NCBI GenBank assembly: GCA_031216445.1
Contig: CM062210.1
Span: forward strand, 9,978,501-10,042,500
DNA: 64,000 nucleotides
From: Lateolabrax maculatus
Taxonomy: Eukaryota > Chordata > Actinopteri > Acropomatiformes > Lateolabracidae
Direction of reading: 5' to 3'
In this document: piece by piece, positions 34,667 to 46,844 of the stretch
Position numbering within the stretch: position 1 is the first letter of the stretch
How the letters are laid out: the number at the start of each line of letters is the position of its first letter
Program-made: the position numbers and the translations under genes
Notes under the pieces: generated by a model
What the model was told of the DNA's origin: nothing
The model's database searches: none
The model's input: only the letters and a program-made list of their open reading frames with translations

Positions 34667-36611
34667 AGGGACATGTCGTTCACCCCCCGTGTAATTGTTC
34701 TCTGACTGTACAAGTGATGTGTCAGACCTCATCGGCTGTCAAAATGAATCCCCACAGTAGATGTTGATTCAGCTGTGTGGTATGGACAGTGGCACACAAC
34801 CACATCTGAATTGGATGATGTGTGTATGATTTATTTTTTTTTCCTCCTGTGATGCAAAACCCAGTTAACAACTAACTGGGCAAATGCAAAATCTGCCGTG
34901 ACAAGAAGGATGCTTTTCTTGGTGATTCTTCTCTTCGTAATCCTCCCTCCTCTGTCCTCCCCTGACAGCGTTTCAATTCTGTTACGTGGAAATCAGCTTA
35001 CTTTCTGTTTGTTAAGGGCTGAGGAGGTTCACAGCTGGTTCCTTGATGTAACAGGTGGCCATTAAGAACATGTTTTGCACACAAGACATGACGTTTTCAA
35101 GTTATGAAAGATGGTAAGGTAGATTTCATTGGTGTACACAGCCCGCTGTTTGAGGGCTCTAACTCTGTGGGAACAGTAGTGTGGGAGTTTAAAACACCAA
35201 CCAGCATTCATTTAAATCACGCACGTAGACCTGATGTCCAGAGAAGTTGCTCAGGCTTGCCCAGCGAGAGCTTCTAACACTCTCTAATTTACATCACATT
35301 CACACGCTGCAGCCGACGAGCCTTCCATTTTTTCAGTGCGCAGGCTGATTCAGACGTGTTTCTAAAAGGAAGTCAGCGCCGCAGTTTGCAGACTGTGGAT
35401 GTCTGTGAGCTGTCTGGACAGCCAGGTTAGTTTAGGAATTTGTCCAGATGCTGAGGTCGGTTGCACGTACAAGGGTTGACTGAGTTCATGCCCCTCACGC
35501 TTCTCCAGCTGCACTTCCTCAATCAGGGATCTGTCCCTGTTGCATTACAATGAGACACCTCTGAACCAGAACAACGTTTATGCCATTCAGTTTTATCCCA
35601 CATGTAACGTATATAATTTACATTTCAGGTGTATTGTCAAAGTTTAAACATTTTAAGAGGATTAAAACAGATTTTAATAAATGTGTATTTATGTAAAGTT
35701 TAAAGTACCTTCTTCATAATAAAGGTTATAATCGACAGCTTTGCTGAAATAGTTTGTCTTCCTATTGCAGGTCTTCGTTGTAGTTATCTCCACTAACCAT
35801 TTTGGCTTTGTGTTTATCAGTGGATGCGTGCCTGATTGAGCTTTCACATCTTATTTACCGTTGTAGGGAGACTTCTGCCTTGTTTTCCTTTTGCTAAAAT
35901 TGCCTGTCACGCTTGATGCACAGCCACACACACAGAAAAAAAAAATATGTTCAACATCCTCAAAGGATATCCACCGACAAGGACGTGTGTTTGAGCTAGG
36001 CAGGAAGAATGCTATTTTTGATCCCGTGTAGTAGTCCGGCGTATTTGTGCCTGTCAGCACAAGTTAATTCATGTTGTGACGTGAATGCAGGGCATGTTGG
36101 GCTCAAACTGTAGCTGGGGAATATGCTTCACATTCTTTACTCACTATGCCTTTCCTAGCTTTTTGTTTTCAATCCTTTTAACAAACTTGACAATGTCTGT
36201 AAGTGGGTGTGGTGAGCTGCAGCATTCCATATAAAGGAGTAGCAGTGTCAGCTGAAAATCCAAAAGTTGTACTAGGCGGCTATAGATTATGTTTCCCTTG
36301 GACTAAAATATGTGTGGAATGTTAAAAAGCGAGTCCTACCCAGTGACGTGCAGGGTCAGTTAACCATGAAAACATGCGCAGATGTGAGGCAGCTCGGGGA
36401 AATAGCCGGCCATTTTTGGTTGCACCCGCCACAGTTACACCAACTTCACCAGCTCTCTGTATTTAGTAGCCAGGTTTTGAAAACACAAGAAGATCTGATT
36501 CCCCACCAGAGCGGCTAGTAGAGGAGACAAACCTAGTAGTTACGGCCAAAATGTGTCATCTGCATGTAGCTGATGTTGGTTTCCCACAATGATGAGATCC
36601 AGTTTTGACCA

Positions 36612-36866
36612 CAGCTGAAACTATTACTTAATCAGTTAGTCGGCAGAAAATTAATCAGCAACTATTTTTATAATTTATTTAAGTCCTTTTTTAAGGATAA
36701 TATTCAAAACTTGCTGTCAAATGAATATGTTTGGGTTGGACAAAACAAGACCTTTTTAAGATGTTACCATGGGCTGTGAGAGATTGCGATGGGATTTTTT
36801 TGCATCTAGACTAAACAATTAAACGATTAATTGAGAAAGTAATTGTTAGTAACAGCCGTAGTTTTA
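36612..36866. mobile_element. Dispersed MITE-like repeat in sgk3 intron 1
   Basis: It begins CAGCTGAAACTATTACTTAA, with 'TTAGTCGGCAGAAAATTAAT' and 'GGTTGGACAAAACAAGAC' inside and 'AACGATTAATTGAGAAAGTA' near the end. It belongs to the same family as the copy at 30251-30582 in mybl1 intron 1. Confidence 0.6.
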
Positions 36867-37743
36867 GTTTTAAGAGTTTCAGCATAAAATTAAAGACAAT
36901 TGTGATAGAGGAAAATGTTAATGCTATTGATCTCTTTGTGGTTTGTCTTAAAGAATGTGGGTGAAAATTAAACTAACTAAGTTAAGAGTAGGAACAAAAG
37001 AGAGAAAAGAGGCTAGTGATGAAGAGGGCATGAAGGTCCCTCTGATTGCACACATGCATTTTAAAGAGGGCCGCTCTTTTGCTGTACCCTCACCCCAACG
37101 TGAGTAGAATGAGATATCCTTTCAGGATGCATTCAAGATCAATACGCAGACGGAGAAAGTTGACCCAAGGCGGGTTTTTCCGTGTGTTGTGAGCAAACAA
37201 CAGTGAGAGGAACAACAGTTGCGGTGAGAAGGACACAAACTTCTGAAAAAACTAGCCTGACCTCACTAACAGTAAACAATGGACAAGTCAGAGCAGCAGA
37301 CAAAGAGCTTTGTTGTAAAAGAAACAGACGTTGTATAGCTCATGGTGAAGGAACGGAGATATGCCTCTCTGATCACACAGTGTTTAGTATTTACCCTACA
37401 CATATTAGTTTTAGATCATGTCCTCGTGCCAGTTGAATACAGGAGATAGCATTTATTACATATTGATTATGATTCACTTGTTCGACTGTTAGTCCAGAGT
37501 AAGGTTCCCCTCAGGGAACGGTGGTTTGACCTTTTGTTACTACAGTTGTCAGGGGAAGGAGTCTACACCTCAGCAACAAGCTTTATTTCCCTCTTTAAAT
37601 GTTGGGGAAGAACAACTCCGGGGGTCTTACTCTTAACCTATTGTGTAACTCCAGCTTCAAAGACCCCTCGAAGGTTATTTAAAAATACCTTTCTGCTGAC
37701 CGGAACAAGGGAGAATGTCACAGACCCAGCATGGGAGTGAGTG

Positions 37744-37746
<3 letters not shown>

Positions 37747-37801
<55 letters not shown>
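37747..37801. repeat. (GT)n microsatellite
   Basis: About 27 uninterrupted GT units. Confidence 0.97.
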
Positions 37802-37805
<4 letters not shown>

Positions 37806-39023
37806 AGTGTAGGCTTGTATGAGTTCACATGATAGAGAGCTGTGAGATGAATGTGTGTGGAAGAGGCTGCAGAGATGGAGTCTTGTAATTCACATGTGAG
37901 GGTGATTGATAGCACCGTTAATAGCAAAAGAAAGTCATTAGCCAGAATGTGCTCTGGTGATATTTATCTATTAAAAGTGTCAGATGAGAGGGAGGATGGG
38001 GATATTCATGCTCAGAGGAAGGAGTGAGTTAACAGGCTGCTCAGGAGGAGGGAGCCCGCCTGCTGTCATGTTGCAGCTCACTGTTGTTGCCTGTGCACTC
38101 TTGCTTGCTTCACCCTTTCTAGAAAGCTCAGGGATCTCTAGACGAGGTTTTCAACCAGCACTGTTTTTAAAACCACATTTAAAAAAAAAACATTATCTGC
38201 CGTTTTTTTTACTAAAAGCCCACGAGTAGTATCTTTAAATATGTCCATTTGCATCCCAAAGAAAAAGTAAGAACAAAGTGTTTTATTCTTGGTCGAGTAA
38301 AAACACCTGCAAGAGTATTCATACCGAATGTGACACTGTAACTTGTTGATAAGCATACAAATGAAATGAAAATGAAACCGTTGCCACAACTGCAGTTTTG
38401 CTGCATGATAAATGACACTAACATTAAACTGGTCTCAGTCGAGGGCCTCAGCAAATAGCTGTTTAAAAAAGCCCTTTGAGTGAGTGATTATTTCACAAGA
38501 AGATATCCTGGAATAGGGACGTTGGGGCCATTTCCTAAAGCCAAGTGTGATACCTGCAGGTATCAACTGGTGGCCAGGTGATCTTTTGTACCACAGACAA
38601 ACACAGCTTGAAAAAACAGCCCCCTGTGTGCTCTGCATAATTAGCAAGAAAACAGAGGGATAGATTGATGGATGAGCTGATATAATAGTTTAATGCTTGT
38701 TGGCAGCTCATGTCCGTGACCAACAAACAATCAACAGGGCTGTTACAGCTCAAACATCTAAGAAATACCTTACAAAACAGAACTAAAGAATCAAATTATT
38801 GCATTAAAAAACTGCTTAGAAAGTTGTAGTTGGGGATAAACGTTCATATCAGGTGTAGGCAGACCACTGTGGACAGACATGTATAGAGAACAGAAAAACA
38901 CCAGTTTCAGTTCCTAAATAACGGTGCGACCTGTTCTCTTTTTCTCCTCTGCAGCAGTGACCCACGGTGGGGATGGGCCAGTTGTATACTTGAAGTCTCA
39001 TACTGAGGAGGACACATTACTTC

Positions 39024-39059
39024 ATGACCTTGCACTTTTTGAATGCCGACAGCCCCTAA
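39024..39059 (+). promoter_or_regulatory. Upstream ORF abutting the sgk3 start codon
   Basis: ATG at 39024 opens 11 codons (MTLHFLNADSP) ending in TAA at 39057-39059. A single G separates this stop from the sgk3 ATG at 39061. A shorter uORF (ATG 38973, TGA 38991-38993) lies earlier in the same exon. Such an arrangement could limit or couple SGK3 translation by termination and reinitiation. The effect is inferred, not shown. Confidence 0.6.
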
Positions 39060-39060
39060 G

Positions 39061-42000
39061 ATGGAGGAGCAACCCAGTCTCCCCAATGTCAGCATACCCT
39101 GCCACAACGAGCAGAGAGACAAGAAAAAGCGTTACACAGTGCGTGCAAAAATTCTGTTCATTGTTCGATTTGCAATTTCTGAATAATTCGTTTAAATGTT
39201 TGGTTGTCAGGCATCAGATATCTAAAAATTGTATTGCTGTAAAATTAACATAAAATCATATTGATTGACCGTATTAACATTTGATATTGCTCCTCGTGTT
39301 TACATGGACTCTCCTTGCCTTTTTTTCAGGTTTACAAAGTGATAGTCAATGTTGGACAACAGGAATGGTTTGTCTTCAGGCGTTATGCAGAGTTTGATAA
39401 ACTCTACAACATAGTGAGTGGTGGCACATTGTCATTTTGATTTTACACCATGTGCGATACCTAACACATTACCATAATTCTGTTCACAAGTCTTTGATTT
39501 CCTTAGTCTTTTGATTTACTAGCTTATGTGAAATCCTCTTCACATTGACATTTAGCATAATTATAGACTTGTGACCATAGACGTTTCCTAGCCCTTAACA
39601 TCATTTTCTCTTTTGCTCTCGTGTCTTTTAATGTAGTTAAGGAAACAGTTTCCATCTATGAACTTGAAAATTCCTGCCAAGAGGATATTTGGGGACAATT
39701 TTGACCCCGGTAAGTGTTCACACTGGTCAAATCCCAGTACCTGATGTTAAAAGAACAATGCATTTTTTTGCTTGATGCATGTTGTTTGCCTACTGTATGA
39801 TTGTATTTTTTAAACAATATATGCATCTCCTCGATAGAGTTCATCAAGCAAAGAAGAGCAGGGTTGCATGAGTTCATCAAGCGAATTGTCTCACATCCCC
39901 AGCTTTGCAACCAGTAAGTGTTCGTGTCCTCACTGTCATTATAATGCATTACATCGCTGACTTTATGAAAATGAATGGCTTCAATGATCTGAATCCAAAA
40001 GTCTAATGAGATCAGATGTTGTTTAGCCATGCTTCACACTTGGCATGAATTAGATTAAAAAGATGGAGTTCTGCTTTGTCATGCTTTACTTGCTGATGTT
40101 ATTTATTTTATTTAACTGATTGGTCCTTCTTCAATTTTACAGCCCAGATGTGAGGACATTTCTACAGATGGACAAAATGCAAAACTTTTCAGATGCATCT
40201 GAGGATGAAGATGACAAAGTAAGTAACTAATCAACCAATTTGGATGGGTCAGTTTAATTTTTTTTCCCATTTCATTTTTTTCCTGCTGACTACATATTTT
40301 CATTTGATGTGTTGGATAGTCCAGATGTAATGGAGTAGTTATGTCCTCCACTACTGTTTTTGTAATGTCCAGGCTGTGCCAGAGAGGTACTGATTCAGCT
40401 CTTTGTCCCAAGGTTTAGTTCTTACTTGGTAACAACTGTTAGAATCTATTTAGACTCAAAATAAATACAGATAGAAGACACATTTCCCTTATGTCGTTAT
40501 TGTAGCACAGACCCAGGGCTGAATTCTGGGATTGGTAGTGAACCAGTGTTGAGTGTGTCTCAGTTTTAGCCTTTAGTTACATGTTGACTAATGTCAAGGT
40601 GACCACTGGCTAATCCAGATAATGTTTTCTTTGCTGTTCAACAGAACAACTCTACCTCCAGAAACATTAACCTTGGACCCTCTGGAAATCCACAGTATGT
40701 TCACTACTCTAATGCACTCTAAGAAAATCTAATGTTTTAAAACATCAAACTTTGCAGTTGTGTAATCACATACAGTACATTTTTACATTAGTGAAATTAA
40801 TGTGCTGTATTTTTTATTTCAGTGCCAAGCCCACAGACTTTGACTTTTTAAAAGTCATAGGAAAGGGGAGTTTTGGAAAGGTATGTGACCAATACAATAC
40901 TGGAAATTACAGTTCTTCTTTCTATTCATCTCAAAGTGAGAATTATCATGGGTACATCCCAATTTATGGAACTGTTTAGAAAAAGTATTGTCTTCAGTGC
41001 AATAGTTTCATTACGTAGAAATCAGTTTTATAAATCAACCTTGCAGAATTATATTGGATGATATATTATGTTATACTTACTTGAGTTATGTTTAGAAACG
41101 TCTTGAAATGTTTCTCTGTTGTATTTTTTTTATTGGTGTAGCAACAAGTTTTAGTTCTGCTTGTGTTGGCCTTTCCATGCAGGAAGTGAAAATCAGATCT
41201 GGAATTACTCGCTGTTGTTCAACATGCTTTGTCCTTGTGATGCAGGTTTTCCTTGCAAAACGAAAACATGATGGAAAGTATTATGCAGTCAAGGTCTTAC
41301 AGAAAAAGGTCATTCTCAACAGAAAAGAGGTAATTTCACTATCAGATATTACCCCGACAATGTCCATAATTCAGGCATGCATATATGAATTTTAATAACC
41401 ATGATATCAATTCTTCCAATCAGCAAAAACACATCATGGCAGAGCGCAATGTGCTGTTAAAGAACGTGAAACACCCTTTCCTGGTTGGGCTTCATTATTC
41501 CTTCCAAACCACAGACAAGTTATACTTCGTCTTGGACTTTATCAATGGAGGAGAAGTGAGTTGTTTTATTCTTATGAATAATGTGCTCACACAGTAATGA
41601 GTCAGAAGGTCAAGAACGAAATATGAATTGAACAGCTATAATAAAATTCCTCAGAGCAGCACTGTAGCTAGTAAACACACCTCGTTGTTTGAAAATCTTA
41701 TTAGAGATCACGACATTTTTCAAAACGTCTAGAGTGTGACTTCCTCTGTGGATCTCCTTCTAGTGTGATCAGCACTCTTTATAGCTGCCATGTGTGACTG
41801 ACTATGAGTCAGAGAGTGACTAACTACATAAATCTGCCTTTTGCCCTTCTGAATAAGTTGACTACAAAGACCAGTAACATGTCAAGTGAATAAGATCAAT
41901 ATTTACACTTTCCAGTCAAAGTTATTTGTGTTATGGTTGGTGGTATGCTCTTAGAATATACTTTCCATGTAATACATTGCAATAATCGAATGGAACGTTT

Positions 42001-45000
42001 TCATTTCAGCTTTTCTTCCATCTTCAAAAAGAGCGGACCTTTCCAGAGCCCAGAGCAAAATTCTACATTGCTGAAATGGCAAGTGCACTGGGATATCTGC
42101 ACTCCCTCAACATTGTTTACAGGTATGTTGAGGGTTTATTGAAGTGAACACATGCTTAGTGTTAAGTTTATTAGATACTCTTAAGGATCTTGTCATTGTT
42201 AATCAGATCTCCTAAACATAACTCACAAATTTTAACTAGTTTCCATTTATACACACATTTACAATGTATAAAATTAAATATGTGTGTGGCACGTGATATC
42301 ATTTGACACTCACATGATAAAGTGGGCCATAATAACGCCACTTCTTTGTTTGTTTTGGGGAATTTGTGGGTTTTAACTGAAAACAAAAGTACATGTACAC
42401 ACAAATTATTCCTGGTATTGTAGACATGTCTTTGAAGTAGCATTTAGATTAACATATAAGGAGATACAGTTGACATAAAATTATATTTTAATAGTTAAAT
42501 TAATACATATATAATACAAATTAAATGAAGAAGAATAATTTTTCTCTTACTTTTACTTACTCTAGTGGCTAGTCACACATTTCTCAAGGATGTGGGTTTG
42601 CGATGAGGGAACTTGCACTTATGTTTCCAAATCCTGGCTACAGCCTTGTATCTTACTTACAGAAATGTTGTGTTTTGAAATTTTGAAATTTTTTATTAAT
42701 TTTGTCCAGAGACTTGAAGCCAGAAAACATCCTCCTTGACCATGAAGTGAGTAATCCTGTTTTTTTCCACAAACACACTGCTGTGTAACTGATACATAAT
42801 CACTTTAACAGTAATTACACTAAATATACTTGGATGGCACAGCACCTAATTTTTTCAAGTTACATGTTATGTTGACAATACAATACTCAGGTATGATACT
42901 CAGAATACCAAAGTATGGAACTACAGTGCCTAAATGCTAGATGCAGGTTTATTACATAAGACCATAACATATACAGCACAAATGTCATTCTTTTCCAGTC
43001 ATATTTGTAACACCAGTGAACGACAGTGTAATTTCCAGTTCCAGCTGAACAGAATGCCTGTGATTGGATTAGGTCTCACTAATGATTTTCCTGCCTAGCC
43101 TTATTGAGAAAATGAGGGAACGGTGAATGGGACTGACTGAGCTACGCCGCAGCCAACATTCCTGGGCAACAATAGAATCCTCAGTCCCCGGGATAATGAG
43201 CTGCTTGTGTGGCACATGTTGTCTAAATACGTCCCTGTGTCCTCTCTTTAAAGGGGCATATCATTTTGACGGACTTTGGATTGTGCAAGGAAGGCATTTC
43301 CCAGACAGATACCACCACTACATTTTGTGGAACACCTGAGGTACTGCAGCATTAATTTGAATGTTAACATGTGTGATTACTACCAATTTAGTACCAGCGT
43401 GTTCCAAAGAAGTCTCACCTTCAGTGTCAAAATGCAATAATCATTAACAGACTTTTTGGAATAAAGTGTGGTTAATAATTTTACAAGTATGAGTGTATTC
43501 CATCTTGGGGCTAGTCATATTTTCCAGAGAGGAAAATAGGCTTTTATGAGCAAAAATAGTAGTTGAAATGCATATGGTTGGTGTATTTTAAGCCAGAAAC
43601 TATATGTCAAAGTTAATGTATATTATTATGTTTGTGTGCTTCTTTCTGACCAGTACTTAGCTCCAGAGGTCCTGAGGAAGCAGCCGTATGATAATACAGT
43701 TGATTGGTGGTGTCTGGGTTCAGTGCTGTATGAAATGCTCTTCGGCCTGGTGAGTTTTTGCTTTGAGTCCCCTTTTCCTCTAATATCCGTCCTTTATTTT
43801 TGCACTACACCACACAGTTGACAGTGATTATTATTATTTTTTTCTGTGATAGGTAGTCTTGACTACTTTTTGACAAGGCTTTTTAATTTTAACGTAAAGT
43901 ACTGTTTTATGTCCTAAATGTTAAAACTTCCCTGTCACACACTCTTACATACCTCTGCTTCTATTTTTGTTATATCGTAGCCGCCATTCTACAGCAGAGA
44001 CACACATGAAATGTACGACAACATCCTCCACAAGCCGTTGGCGATGCGTCCTGGGGCGTCCAGCACAGCCTGGTCTCTCCTCCAGGGCCTGCTGGAGAAA
44101 GATGGCACACACAGACTGGGGTCTAGGGATGACTTTGTGAGTGGGATTATTCAATGCACTTGCCATGTCTAGATACAGTCACTACATGTACAGCAGAATT
44201 CCCTATTTTTGGGCTCCCTCTGGTGGCTGAAATGTAGACATCGTCTCACTGTTGCTAATACATTACAGATGTACAGTCGTCGATGACTTTTACTTTTTTC
44301 AACCAACTTTCTATAAATACAAAATCATGTTTAGGTTGTTATTTCTTGTACATTTTCAGAATGAGATCAAAGCACACAGCTTCTTCTCCTCCATCAATTG
44401 GGATGACCTTGAACAGAAGAAGATCGCTCCCCCATTTACACCCAATGTGGTAAATATTTCTTTGAAATTTGAAGCCTCTAGTGCACATACACTGCAAATG
44501 GACTTTTCACTGAAGTGGGAAACATCTGGGGTCCAGCCGTTAAACTCTTGAAATTCATAGATTCTAGATTTTTCAATGAGGGAGAAGGAGAAGATATAAT
44601 TTTATGAATTTTTCTTTTTAGAAAAAACATATCAAACACAAATTATTATTCATAGCATTGTATATGTATTAAAATAAATCTGGAGGGGATCTTTAACAAA
44701 GATAATTTTACAGTATTTTAGTTTATTTACACGGAAGTCCCTACACAGCCGTGCTCCACCCACACAGGTGTTTTCCCCTAATCTCCCTGATAAGAGCTCT
44801 CTTCTTCAGGGTGTGTACAGACTCTGCGTGATTGACATCTCTGCAGCATAACCCCACCCCAACATCAACCTGAGCAGAGCGCTAATCTGACTGACTAACT
44901 GAAAACACTGATGTGGGTGGCAGATTTTTTATGATTGTCTGCTGTGAGTTGAGATTCTAGGATGGATCCATTTTGTCTGCTCCATAGGCACAAAACAAAG

Positions 45001-45716
45001 TGAAGTGTGAAAGGCTTATTTGGTACACTTGTGTAGTGCAATCAGGTAGACCCACAACTTCAACAATGACCCCAGACTTCAAAATGAACATGAAAAACGT
45101 CTTAAAGATAGAATTCATAGTAAAGCTATTGTATTTGTTTGCACTGGATTGCACAGGTGTTGTATGTTGCGCTCTGCCATGATGTGTTTTTGCTGATTAG
45201 AAGAAGTGATTTAGTGGTTATTATAATTCACATATACAACATGAAATGATGGCCAGGGTCATATTTGATAGTGGAGATTGACTAATTAAGTACCATCTTT
45301 TAAACTACTTCATAAAATGTAATGTTTTTGAGTTGTCTCTGTTTAGTCTCGCACATGTACTATTAATTGTTTTATCCCTCTTCAAAAGCACTTTGTGAAA
45401 TAAAGATAAACATTGTGACTTTATTGTTGTATATTGAGTAATCAAAATAAGTGAATTTTATGAATACACACATCCATTTTGTTTTGTATTTGTTCCATTA
45501 ATGCTAATATGTTTATATTCCCTCTTTCCCCAATGTTCTTTACAGAGCTCTTACTGTGATATCTCAAACTTCGATCCCGAGTTCACTGATGAGATGGTCC
45601 CCAACTCCGTCTGCTGGTCTCAAGAACATTCCATAGTCAACGCCAGTGTAATGGAGGCCGACGATGCCTTTGTGGGCTTCTCTTACGCCCCACCGTCTGA
45701 TGACTCTTTCCTATGA
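39061..45716 (+). CDS. sgk3: Serine/threonine kinase SGK3 (CISK), PX domain
   Basis: Sixteen coding exons: 39061-39138, 39330-39413, 39637-39709, 39838-39913, 40143-40218, 40645-40694, 40823-40880, 41246-41329, 41424-41555, 42010-42122, 42710-42746, 43254-43340, 43654-43749, 43981-44136, 44360-44449, 45546-45716. They join in frame to 486 residues (human about 496). An N-terminal PX domain (about 17-125; RRYAEFDKLY, KIPAKRIFGDNFDP) binds PI3P and places the kinase on endosomes. The AGC kinase domain follows: glycine loop GKGSFGKV, catalytic Lys181 in AVK, YRDLKPEN, DFG at 294-296 and APEV. The activation-loop Thr310 in TTTTFCGTPEY is the PDK1 site. The hydrophobic-motif Ser476 in FVGFSYAPP is the mTORC2-type site. 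All key residues are intact. SGK3 acts downstream of PI3K on channels, transporters and growth. The ATG has A at -3 and G at +4. Confidence 0.97.
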
Positions 45717-45930
45717 AACATTCGCAAGGAGGTCTTCAATTGCCTTAACCATCATAACTTCTTTTGACTAAAGGGAAGAATTTATACCATGGATTAACTT
45801 GTTCTATGAAGCCAAAGCAAGCAGCTGAGAAGAAACAACACTTAAAATGGATTTTGGTTGGAACAAAGTGTGCCAGAAAAGTCTTTATTTTTTACCAATT
45901 TGTATTTATATAAATATGAATATAAAAAAA

Positions 45931-45956
45931 TATATATATACACATGTATGTATGTA

Positions 45957-45998
<42 letters not shown>

Positions 45999-46042
45999 CA
46001 CATATGTATATATATGTGTATGTGTGTATGTATGTGTATGTA

Positions 46043-46098
<56 letters not shown>

Positions 46099-46105
46099 TA
46101 CATAT
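45931..46105. repeat. Compound TG/TA microsatellite in the sgk3 3' UTR
   Basis: A succession of TA, GTAT, (TG)n, TATG/TGTATG and a long (TA)n ending in (CA)n, all within the sgk3 3' UTR. On RNA the alternating purine-pyrimidine blocks (UG/UA then CA) could fold on themselves. Confidence 0.9.
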
Positions 46106-46377
46106 CAGATTATATTTTTAAGAATTAAGGACAGCCATCCTCTATTGATGTAATTTCTGGGGGTTTCTAATATGAGCCTTTATAAAGCCTTAAATGTGTC
46201 CCTTAAATGAAATCAATACATAGTTTTCTGAAAAACTTGAACAACTCACTGGACTTTAAATCACACCATTGGACTGTCAGATGGAAGTGTGTTCCTCCAT
46301 GTAATTACTGTAAAAATGAACTCATGTATCATATTCATTTTAACTAAGCTGGAAATAGGGATTACTTGAGACCACTG

Positions 46378-46383
46378 AATAAA
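46378..46383 (+). terminator. sgk3 polyadenylation signal
   Basis: AATAAA lies 660 bases after the sgk3 stop codon and is followed by T-rich sequence. The mcmdc2 start is under 500 bases further on, so sgk3 transcription should end about here. Confidence 0.7.
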
Positions 46384-46758
46384 GCATTTTGGCTTATAGG
46401 TCACATTTGTTTAAAAAAATAAATAAAAAAAAAAGTCTTCTGCTTGTTCAGTTACCTTACAGTTTGTCTTTGCAAATACTGAGTGAATTGTTTTCTTTTT
46501 TTTTTATTGAATTGTTTGTGTTGAGTTGTTGCTATTCTTTGCCTTAACACATAAGACAGTAGAAATCCACAGTGCTTTGCTTTGGCAATTAAATAGGTCT
46601 ATAATCCTGAACAGTAATAAAAAAAAAAATGAAAGAAAATTACCCTGGGAGAGTCTGTGTATTTTATTGTAATAAAATGTATAATTTGTAATAACTTTGA
46701 TGAAATTAATAAATTTAATGGCGTCACATCTTGAACCTTGTTGCCGCGCTGCTGAGTT

Positions 46759-46772
46759 GTCACCATGGCAAC
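46759..46772 (+). promoter_or_regulatory. RFX X-box upstream of mcmdc2
   Basis: GTCACC-AT-GGCAAC fits the X-box consensus GTNRCC(0-3)RGYAAC at every defined position. It ends 72 bases before the mcmdc2 ATG. RFX factors, including RFX2 in the testis, bind this element. The role here is inferred from motif, position and the gene's meiotic function. Confidence 0.6.
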
Positions 46773-46844
46773 CGGTAAGGATTGCCATTAAACACCGTCG
46801 TGTTAGTTTACAGCAGCGCGCTTCTTTCTCACCATTAAGTGAAA

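Larger units (their letters stand above)
34066..38954 (+). other. sgk3 intron 1 with simple repeats
   Basis: A 4.9-kb intron of the 5' untranslated leader. It contains CTCCT-rich polypyrimidine sequence near 34425-34475, a (TG)n tract at about 34627-34665, a (GT)n tract at about 37747-37801, and one dispersed MITE-like repeat. Nothing else could be identified. Small frames inside have no splice support. Confidence 0.5.
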
